6,962 nucleotides of DNA from an uncultured Oscillospiraceae bacterium. GTDB taxonomy: Bacteria > Bacillota > Clostridia > Oscillospirales > Oscillospiraceae. Made by a program: the position numbers and the translations under genes. Below are positions 1-5,115 of this stretch, in pieces. The notes beneath the pieces are model-generated. The model was not told the DNA's origin. It was given only the letters and a program-made list of their open reading frames with translations, and searched no databases. The stretch lies in assembly GCA_900769995.1 (NCBI GenBank), contig CAAGIT010000033.1:1-6962 (forward strand). The letters are read 5' to 3'. Every line of letters begins with the position of its first letter. Within the stretch, counting starts at the first letter, position 1.

Positions 1-102
1 GTGGGAGGGCTTGAAGCCGTCAATCTCCGGGATGGCCCGGGAGACGATGACGGACATGGCGTAGGGCATATAGTTGACTTCCAGGGTCTCAGAGATCGGC
101 TG
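1..102 (-). other. parC: ParC (topoisomerase IV subunit A) N-terminal segment fused in frame to prs
   Basis: The last about 34 codons of the prs reading frame (residues 319-352) read QPISETLEVNYMPYAM, then SVIVSRAIPE, then IDGFKPSH. The YAMSVIVxRAxP core followed by DGxKPxH is the hallmark start of type IIA topoisomerase A subunits. The EIDGFKPSH form fits clostridial ParC better than GyrA, which usually has DVRDGLKPVH. In intact ParC this segment lies near residues 15-50 and is followed by the DNA-gate domain with its catalytic tyrosine, which would be beyond the window. The join falls around residues 317-326, where a Prs C-terminus (xxxSVSxLF) and a ParC N-terminus (QxITETLExNYMPYAM) resemble each other. 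An internal ATG at 67-69 (residue 330) exists, but its upstream ribosome site is weak. It could be a natural fusion or an assembly or recombination chimera; the window cannot decide. Confidence 0.8.
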
Positions 103-1056
103 CTCGGTATAGATGCGGTTGATCGCCTTGGCGAAAATCGGCGCGGCATCGAGCTGACGGATCTTGGTGCCGGTATATTCCTCGGGCAGCGGAATGGTGT
201 TGAGCAGCATCAGCTCGCGGATGCAGCTATCCTCGATGCGCTTATAGGCATCGATGTCGTCCTTGCGCGACAGAACGCCGTGGGAGGCACAGGCATAGAC
301 CGCCTTTGCCTTGCCGATGGTCATAATGGCCTCGGCAGCGTTGCACAGGGAGCCGGCGGTGTCCACGATGTCGTCATAGAGGATGCAGGTCTTGCCCTCA
401 ACGTCACCGATGATATTCATGACCTCGCACATATTGGCGCGCTGACGGCGCTTATCCACGATGGCAAGACCCATATGAACCTTCGCGGCGAAGGCTCTGG
501 AACGGGCAACCGAGCCAATATCGGGCGAAACGACGCAAAATTCGTCGTGGTTATAGACCTTTTCGTCAAACTTAGAGAGGTAGTAGCTGGCGAACAGGGG
601 GTTGCCGTACATATTGTCGACAGGAATATCGAAGAAGCCCTGGATCTGCGCCGCGTGAAGATCCATCGTCAGCACACGGTCGGCACCGGCACAGGTGATG
701 AGGTTGGCAACGAGCTTTGCCGAGATCGGGTCACGACCCTTGGCCTTACGATCCTGGCGGGCATAGCCGAAGTACGGGATGACAGCGGTGATACGGGAAG
801 CGGAAGCACGGCGGAACGCATCGATCATGATGAGCAGCTCCATCAGGTGGTCATTGACGCTCTTGCAGGTAGATTGGACGACATAGACATCGCAGCCGCG
901 GACAGTCTCGTTGATCGATACAGAGATCTCACCGTCAGCGAAGGTGGTCACCGTGCTGTCGCCGAGTTCGATTCCCAGCTCTGTGCAGATGCCCTTCGCG
1001 AAGGGAATGTTGGCGTTGGCGGTGAAGACCTTGATCTTGTTTCCGGAAGCAGTCAT
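1..1056 (-). CDS. prs: Ribose-phosphate pyrophosphokinase (PRPP synthetase), partial, with an in-frame ParC-like extension
   Basis: Cytosolic class I PRPP synthetase, which transfers pyrophosphate from ATP to ribose-5-phosphate to make PRPP for purine, pyrimidine, histidine, tryptophan and NAD synthesis. The 352 visible codons begin with ATG at 1056 (MTASGNKIKVFT), preceded by an AGAGAGG ribosome site (1064-1070) at 7 nt spacing. Landmarks: FADGE at residues 39-43; ATP-site ARQDRK at 99-104; metal-site DLHAAQIQGFFD at 132-143; flexible catalytic loop DKRRQR at 201-206; PRPP/ribose-phosphate loop DDIVDTAGS at 228-236. The usual C-terminal helix, FAKAINRIYTEQPIS, ends near residue 322, matching the family's normal length of about 315-320. 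No stop follows. The frame continues as ETLEVNYMPYAM and onward to the window edge, where the residues match topoisomerase IV subunit A. Gene identity is certain; whether the long form is a real protein is not. It is divergent from the rightward operon and has its own promoter. Confidence 0.95.
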   Translation of the reverse strand, partial: MTASGNKIKVFTANANIPFAKGICTELGIELGDSTVTTFADGEISVSINETVRGCDVYVVQSTCKSVNDHLMELLIMIDAFRRASASRITAVIPYFGYARQDRKAKGRDPISAKLVANLITCAGADRVLTMDLHAAQIQGFFDIPVDNMYGNPLFASYYLSKFDEKVYNHDEFCVVSPDIGSVARSRAFAAKVHMGLAIVDKRRQRANMCEVMNIIGDVEGKTCILYDDIVDTAGSLCNAAEAIMTIGKAKAVYACASHGVLSRKDDIDAYKRIEDSCIRELMLLNTIPLPEEYTGTKIRQLDAAPIFAKAINRIYTEQPISETLEVNYMPYAMSVIVSRAIPEIDGFKPSH

Positions 1057-1079
1057 GGAGATACCTCTCTTTTTATTCC

Positions 1080-1128
1080 GAGCCAAAGGGCTCTGTAATA
1101 CATCGTCGGGAGAAAGACCCATTCTCCC
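1080..1128 (-). promoter_or_regulatory. prs 5' leader with two small hairpins
   Basis: The predicted prs transcript would open with a stem-loop at or within a base of its 5' end: GGGAGAA (1122-1128 read on the minus strand) pairs with TTCTCCC (1108-1114) across a 7-nt loop. A second hairpin with 5-bp GAGCC/GGCTC arms and a 4-nt loop lies at 1080-1093, just before the ribosome site. Neither is followed by a U-tract, so they are not terminators. A 5' stem-loop of this type is known to stabilise some Firmicute mRNAs; that role here is inference. Confidence 0.4.
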
Positions 1129-1134
1129 TTTCCT

Positions 1135-1163
1135 ATTATAACACAACTTCCCTTTTTCGTCCA
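1135..1163 (-). promoter_or_regulatory. Putative sigma-A promoter for prs, extended -10
   Basis: On the minus strand a perfect TATAAT -10 (1135-1140) is directly preceded by TGT (extended -10). A TGGACG -35-like hexamer (1158-1163, 4 of 6 matches to TTGACA) lies 17 nt upstream. The predicted start is about 1128-1129, giving a leader of roughly 72 nt before the prs ATG at 1056. Read directly from sequence; not experimentally supported. Confidence 0.7.
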
Positions 1164-1178
1164 CCGATTTTCAAGACA

Positions 1179-1192
1179 AATTCACACGAATT
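1179..1192. promoter_or_regulatory. Short palindrome, possible operator, in the divergent intergenic region
   Basis: AATTC-ACAC-GAATT is a perfect 5-bp inverted repeat with a 4-nt centre, lying 15 nt upstream of the prs -35 hexamer and about 70 nt upstream of the rightward -35. The position would suit a regulator site. The DNA here is AT-rich, so a 5-bp dyad can occur by chance. The rest of 1141-1263 shows only A-tracts and no coding sequence that I can support. Confidence 0.2.
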
Positions 1193-1263
1193 CTACGCGG
1201 ATAAGTTGTAAAAAAGTCCAAAAAACCGCTTGTTGGAAAATTTATGTCGGATAACAAAAAAAC

Positions 1264-1292
1264 TTGTCTGCCGCTGCCGCCTGTGCTATAAT
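1264..1292 (+). promoter_or_regulatory. Putative sigma-A promoter for the pepD-led operon, extended -10
   Basis: TTGTCT (1264-1269, 4 of 6 to consensus) and a perfect TATAAT (1287-1292) are separated by exactly 17 nt, with TGC directly before the -10. Transcription should begin near 1299, only about 8 nt before the left end of the palindromic element, so the whole element would be transcribed into the operon's 5' leader. Confidence 0.7.
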
Positions 1293-1306
1293 ATAACGTA
1301 AAATTA

Positions 1307-1470
1307 AGGGAAGCTCTGAATCAATCGGCAAGAGCGGTCAGCGAGAGATTTTGTTCCGAATTGAGGTTTGGAAATAGCAGGAATACTTTGTGTATTTCAA
1401 GATTTACAAACCGAAAAGTTGGGGCAAAAGATCCGCTGAGCGCCGAAGCTGACTGGTTCAGAGATTCCCC
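1307..1470. mobile_element. MITE-like 164-bp palindromic element with 17-bp terminal inverted repeats
   Basis: The left end, AGGGAAGCTCTGAATCA (1307-1323), matches the reverse complement of the right end (1454-1470) at 14 of 17 positions, and TA flanks both sides (1305-1306 and 1471-1472) as a possible target duplication. The pairing continues inward: GCGGTCAGCG with CGCTGAGCGC, GGTTTGGAAAT (left) with ATTTACAAACC (right), and GAATAC/GTATTT at the centre (1381-1397). The entire element is therefore one long imperfect hairpin. It has no significant ORF, as expected for a non-autonomous element. TA duplication with GGG-type ends is compatible with IS630/mariner-like or some IS5-family transposases, but no transposase is present, so the parent family is a guess. 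It could instead be a structured leader RNA; the terminal repeats and TA flanks favour a mobile origin. No T-box or recognised riboswitch motif was seen. Confidence 0.6.
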
Positions 1471-1488
1471 TAAAAACAGGAGGCTGCT

Positions 1489-2907
1489 ATGCGAGTATTA
1501 GAAGGATTGCGCCCGACGGAGGCGCTGCGATATTTTGAGGAAATTTGTGCCATTCCCCACGGCTCCCGGGACACGAAGCGGATCTCGGATTACTGCGTCC
1601 GGTTTGCCGAGGCACACGGTCTGCGGTATGTGCAGGATGCGCACAACAACGTGGTCATCTACAAGCCTGCCACCGAGGGCTATGAGAACCATCCGACCGT
1701 CATTTTGCAGGGGCATTTGGACATGGTCTGCGAAAAGGATGCCGACTGCGACATCGATTTTTCCACCGATGGACTGCGCCTGACCCATGACGGCACCTAT
1801 ATTTCCGCCGAGGGCACGACCCTGGGCGGCGACGACGGCATCGCCGTTGCCTATGCACTGGCGATTCTGGCGGCGGACGACCTCAGGCATCCCGCCCTCG
1901 AGGCGGTGTTCACCGTGGACGAGGAGATCGGGATGCTGGGCGCGGACGCGATGGATATGTCCGTACTGAAGGGCCGCATTTTGCTCAACTGCGACTCCGA
2001 GGACGAGGGCATCCTCACCGTGAGCTGTGCCGGCGGTGCGACCTCGCGTCTGGAGCGACCCATCGAACGCGGCACCTGCGAGGGCAAGGTATATAAGCTC
2101 TCTGTCCGCGACCTGATCGGCGGTCACAGCGGCGTGGAGATCAACAAGGGCCGCGCCAATGCCAACGTGGTGCTGGCGAATATTCTGAAAGACCTGCCGG
2201 TGCGCCTGATCTCCATTCAGGGCGGCGGCAAGGACAACGCCATCACCCGCGCAAGCGAAGCGCTGGTCGTCGCCGGAGAGGGAATCGCCGCGGCCTTTGC
2301 CGATGCCTGTGAAGCGGCGAAGAAAACCCTGCCCGCCGGCGAAACCGAGGTCAAATTCGGCTGTGAAGCCGCAGAAACCGACCTTGCCCCGATGACCGAG
2401 GCCGTCAGCCGCGCGGTGATCGACCTGCTGTGCGCGCTTCCGAGCGGTGTGCAGAAAATGAGCGCCGACATCGAGGGCTTGGTGCAGACCTCGCTGAATA
2501 TGGGCATTTTGAAAACCGAGGATGCCTGCGTGAGCATGACCTTCTCCGTCCGAAGCTCCGTCAACAGCGAAAAAACCGCCCTGATCGACAGTCTGAAGCG
2601 GATCGGCGCGGCGCACGGCGCCGTGTATTCCGAATCCGGCGCATACCCCGCGTGGGAGTACCGCAGAGATTCGCGTCTGCGCGAAACCATGGTCACGACC
2701 TTCCGCGACCTCTACGGCAGAGAGCCGCAGGTCGAGGCGATCCACGCAGGCTTGGAATGTGGTATTTTCTGCGACCGCCTGAAGGGTCTGGATGCCGTTT
2801 CCTTCGGCCCGCAGATGCACGACATCCACACCAGCCGCGAACGGCTGGAGATCGCCTCCGTGGAGCGGACGTGGAACTATCTTTTGGCAATACTGGAGCG
2901 ACTGTAA
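1489..2907 (+). CDS. pepD: Aminoacyl-histidine dipeptidase (PepD / M20 metallopeptidase family)
   Basis: Cytosolic di-zinc dipeptidase of the PepD branch of M20, which cleaves Xaa-His and other dipeptides and so recycles amino acids from peptides. At 472 aa it is close to the usual about 480-490. The catalytic domain is split by a dimerisation/lid insert. Visible active-site motifs: GHLDMVCEK with metal ligand H76 and D78; TLGGDDG with bridging D115; VDEEIGMLGA with general base E145 and ligand E146; NCDSEDEG with ligand D169; and the C-terminal metal histidine H447 in FGPQMHDIHTS. The insert carries GGHSGVEI (211-218), typical of the family. No signal peptide is present. The ATG at 1489 is set by a perfect AGGAGG (1478-1483) with 5-nt spacing. 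It is the first gene of a four-gene operon, and its leader contains the palindromic element just 7 nt before the ribosome site. All catalytic residues are present, so it should be active. Confidence 0.93.
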   Translation: MRVLEGLRPTEALRYFEEICAIPHGSRDTKRISDYCVRFAEAHGLRYVQDAHNNVVIYKPATEGYENHPTVILQGHLDMVCEKDADCDIDFSTDGLRLTHDGTYISAEGTTLGGDDGIAVAYALAILAADDLRHPALEAVFTVDEEIGMLGADAMDMSVLKGRILLNCDSEDEGILTVSCAGGATSRLERPIERGTCEGKVYKLSVRDLIGGHSGVEINKGRANANVVLANILKDLPVRLISIQGGGKDNAITRASEALVVAGEGIAAAFADACEAAKKTLPAGETEVKFGCEAAETDLAPMTEAVSRAVIDLLCALPSGVQKMSADIEGLVQTSLNMGILKTEDACVSMTFSVRSSVNSEKTALIDSLKRIGAAHGAVYSESGAYPAWEYRRDSRLRETMVTTFRDLYGREPQVEAIHAGLECGIFCDRLKGLDAVSFGPQMHDIHTSRERLEIASVERTWNYLLAILERL

Positions 2908-2908
2908 G

Positions 2909-3697
2909 ATGAAGATTTTTGACGCGCACTGCCATATCTATCCCGCCAAGATCGCGCAGAAGGCGGCAACGGCAACGGCGGTGTTTTATGACAATTTAGG
3001 TGACACCTTGGACGGTACGGTGCAGTCACTTTTCGCCCACGGCGGCGAGATCACGCAGTTTTTGGTGCAGTCCGTCGCGACCACACCGGCACAGGTACAC
3101 AGCATCAACGAATTTATTGCCGCCGAGGTCGCGCAGTTCCCTGAACGGCTGTTCGGCTTTGGCGCGCTGCACCCCGAAAGTGAGCAGTTGGAACAGGATG
3201 TCGCACATCTGCGCGAGCTGGGTCTGCACGGGGTCAAGCTGCACCCCGACATTCAGCGCTTCCGGCTGGACGACCCGAAATGCTTCGCCCTGTGCGAGCA
3301 GTGCGAGGGCGTTCTGCCGCTGCTGCTGCACACGGGTGACAGCCGCTATTCGTTTTCCAATCCGGAGCAGCTCATTCCGCTGTTGGAGCGCTTCCCGAAG
3401 CTGACCGTCATCGGCGCACATTTCGGCGGCTGGTCGATCTGGCAGGAGGCTGCCAAACGGCTTGCGGGTCGGTATGAGAATTTCTATGTGGACTGCTCCT
3501 CGTCCCTGTTCGCGCTGAAACCTGCCGAGGCACGCGAGCTGATCGCCGCCTATGGCAGCGACCGCGTTCTGTTCGGCACGGATTTCCCGATGTGGGAGCC
3601 GGCTGCGGAGCTGGAGCGCTTCCGCGCTCTGGAATTGGATGAAAAAACCGCTGCGGACATTCTTTACAATAATGCCGCGCGGCTGTTCGGTCTATAG
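2909..3697 (+). CDS. Amidohydrolase family protein (Amidohydrolase_2, metal-dependent TIM-barrel hydrolase)
   Basis: A 262-aa cytosolic TIM-barrel hydrolase or decarboxylase of the Amidohydrolase_2 type. Metal and catalytic positions are visible in the expected order: HCH at 7-9 (FDAHCHIYP) on strand 1; GVKLHP with K110 and H112; LLLHTG with H141; GAHFGGW with H171; and FGTDFPMW with D225. Length and motif order are normal for the family. The substrate cannot be told from sequence; members include decarboxylases, lactonases and amide hydrolases. The frame is open further upstream, inside pepD, but ATG 2909 is preferred: it starts exactly at the conserved N-terminal strand, leaves a 1-nt gap after the pepD stop and has GGAG (2895-2898) 10 nt before it, implying translational coupling. 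No membrane segments or signal peptide are present. It is likely co-expressed with pepD and the two exporters downstream. Confidence 0.88.
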   Translation: MKIFDAHCHIYPAKIAQKAATATAVFYDNLGDTLDGTVQSLFAHGGEITQFLVQSVATTPAQVHSINEFIAAEVAQFPERLFGFGALHPESEQLEQDVAHLRELGLHGVKLHPDIQRFRLDDPKCFALCEQCEGVLPLLLHTGDSRYSFSNPEQLIPLLERFPKLTVIGAHFGGWSIWQEAAKRLAGRYENFYVDCSSSLFALKPAEARELIAAYGSDRVLFGTDFPMWEPAAELERFRALELDEKTAADILYNNAARLFGL

Positions 3698-3705
3698 GAG
3701 GCGGT

Positions 3706-5115
3706 ATGGTTTCCACACTTCGTAAACGATATTTCGGTGACCGCGCCTTTTACCGCATGGTGCTCGCCGTGGCGATCCCCATCATGGTGCAGAACGGCAT
3801 CACGCAATTTGTTTCGTTACTGGACAACATCATGGTCGGCTCCGTCGGCAAGGTACAAATGGGCGGTGTCGGCGTTGCAAATACGCTGATCTTCGTCTTT
3901 AACCTCGCCATTTTCGGCGCGGTTTCCGGCGCGGGTATTTTCGGCGCGCAGTTCTACGGGCACGGCGATTATGAGGGCGTGCGCAATGCCTTCCGCTTCA
4001 AGCTCATCATCGGTGCGATCCTGACCGCGCTCGGCGCGGCGATCTTCCTGATCTTCGGCGACAACCTGATCGGGCTTTATCTCGAGGGCGACGGTGACGC
4101 GGCAGAGCGTGCAGCCACCCTGTTCTATGCCCGCGAATACCTGCAGATCATGCTCATCGGCTTCATTCCCTTCGTCCTCTCCCAGTGCTACGCCGGCACG
4201 CTGCGCGAATCCGGACAGACCATGGTGCCGATGGTCGCGGGACTGATCTCGGTCGCGGTCAACCTGTGCTTCAACACCCTGCTGATTTTCGGCAACCTCG
4301 GCTTTCCGAGGCTCGGCTCTGCCGGTGCCGCCATCGCGACCGTGATCGCCCGCTTTACCGAGGCAGGCATCGTCGTGTTCTGCGCCCATAAAAACAAGAA
4401 AAAATGCCCCTATATGGTCGGCGTTTACCGCACGCTGCGCATCCCGAAGGAGCTGTGTATTCGCATTGCCAAAAAGACGGTTCCGCTGCTGCTGAACGAA
4501 ACCCTCTGGGCGGGCGGCATGGCGCTGCTCAGTCAGTGCTATTCCCTCAGCGGGTTGGATGTCGTGCCGGCGCAGACCATCTCGCAGACCGTTTCCAACG
4601 TCTTTAATGTCGCGTTTCTCGCTCTGGGCAACGCCGTCGGCATCATCGTCGGGCAGCTTTTGGGCGCGAACAAGCTGGACGAGGCCGTGGAGACCGACCG
4701 CAAGCTGATTACCTTTTCCGTGCTGGTCTGCTTCCTTGTCGGCGGTGTGATGGCGGCGCTGTCGTCCACCATTCCGCGCATCTACACGGAGCAGCCCGAA
4801 AATGTGCGTGCGCTCGCCGGTCAGTTTATATTCGTTGTCGCGCTGACAATGCCCATCAATTCTCTGGCAAATGCCTGCTATTTCACCCTGCGCTCCGGCG
4901 GAAAAACCCTCATCACCTTCCTGTTCGACAGCTTCTACGTCTGCTGTCTGACGGTGCCGGTCGCCTTTGCCCTTCAGCTTCTCACCGGCATCTCCATTAT
5001 ACCGCTGTTTTTGATCTGTCAGCTCATGGATTTGGGCAAGTGTGTGTTGGGGCTGTTTTTCATTCATAAGCGCATTTGGGTGCACAACATTGTAAAATCA
5101 GAGGTGCAGCAATGA
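3706..5115 (+). CDS. MATE family efflux transporter
   Basis: A 469-aa integral membrane antiporter of the multidrug and toxic compound extrusion family, which uses a Na+ or H+ gradient to export cationic or other small molecules. Two MatE repeats are visible. The first begins AIPIMVQNGITQFVSLLDNIMVG (residues 23-45), including the conserved Asp at 40. The second begins VPLLLNETLWAGG (259-271) and contains LALGNAVGIIVGQLLGA (305-321). About 12 hydrophobic segments can be placed, roughly at 17-40, 55-80, 97-118, 143-163, 173-195, 205-226, 260-282, 295-318, 337-356, 372-395, 407-428 and 431-453, with a basic linker HKNKKKC near 228-234. The ATG at 3706 has AGGAGG (3696-3701) overlapping the upstream TAG stop. 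The stop overlaps the ABC gene's ATG by 4 nt (ATGA). The exact substrate is unknown. Confidence 0.92.
   Translation: MVSTLRKRYFGDRAFYRMVLAVAIPIMVQNGITQFVSLLDNIMVGSVGKVQMGGVGVANTLIFVFNLAIFGAVSGAGIFGAQFYGHGDYEGVRNAFRFKLIIGAILTALGAAIFLIFGDNLIGLYLEGDGDAAERAATLFYAREYLQIMLIGFIPFVLSQCYAGTLRESGQTMVPMVAGLISVAVNLCFNTLLIFGNLGFPRLGSAGAAIATVIARFTEAGIVVFCAHKNKKKCPYMVGVYRTLRIPKELCIRIAKKTVPLLLNETLWAGGMALLSQCYSLSGLDVVPAQTISQTVSNVFNVAFLALGNAVGIIVGQLLGANKLDEAVETDRKLITFSVLVCFLVGGVMAALSSTIPRIYTEQPENVRALAGQFIFVVALTMPINSLANACYFTLRSGGKTLITFLFDSFYVCCLTVPVAFALQLLTGISIIPLFLICQLMDLGKCVLGLFFIHKRIWVHNIVKSEVQQ

Noticed and set aside
1..102. GyrA rather than ParC as the fused partner
   Set aside because: The EIDGFKPSH wording after the YAMSVIV core fits clostridial ParC better than the usual GyrA DVRDGLKPVH. 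The segment is short, so this is a preference, not proof.
1..1098. Long plus-strand open frame opposite prs
   Set aside because: It is in codon register with the minus-strand prs gene, whose protein matches PRPP synthetase motif by motif. The plus-strand translation is low-complexity, rich in G, D and H, and matches no family I recognise; it is a by-product of GC-rich codon use.
1307..1488. Riboswitch or T-box in the pepD leader
   Set aside because: The region is strongly structured, but no T-box sequence (AGGGUGGNACCGCG-like), terminator U-run or known aptamer core is visible. The end-to-end palindrome with TA flanks is better explained as a MITE-like insertion.
1498..2829. 443-codon minus-strand open frame opposite pepD
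   Set aside because: pepD has all M20 catalytic motifs and a strong ribosome site. The antisense frame has no recognisable domain and reads as an H/G/Q/A-rich shadow.
2792..2908. Longer start for the amidohydrolase inside pepD
   Set aside because: The extra 39 residues precede the conserved first strand MKIFDAHCHIYP and would overlap pepD by over 100 nt. ATG 2909 fits family length and operon spacing.
3817..5085. 422-codon minus-strand open frame opposite the MATE gene
   Set aside because: The translation is a highly charged D/E/R/H/Q-rich product expected from antisense of a hydrophobic membrane protein; there is no ribosome site or domain support.
5076..5111. Upstream ATG for the ABC transporter
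   Set aside because: It adds 12 residues (MGAQHCKIRGAA) and lacks a good ribosome site. ATG 5112 has GAGG at 7 nt and the common ATGA overlap.
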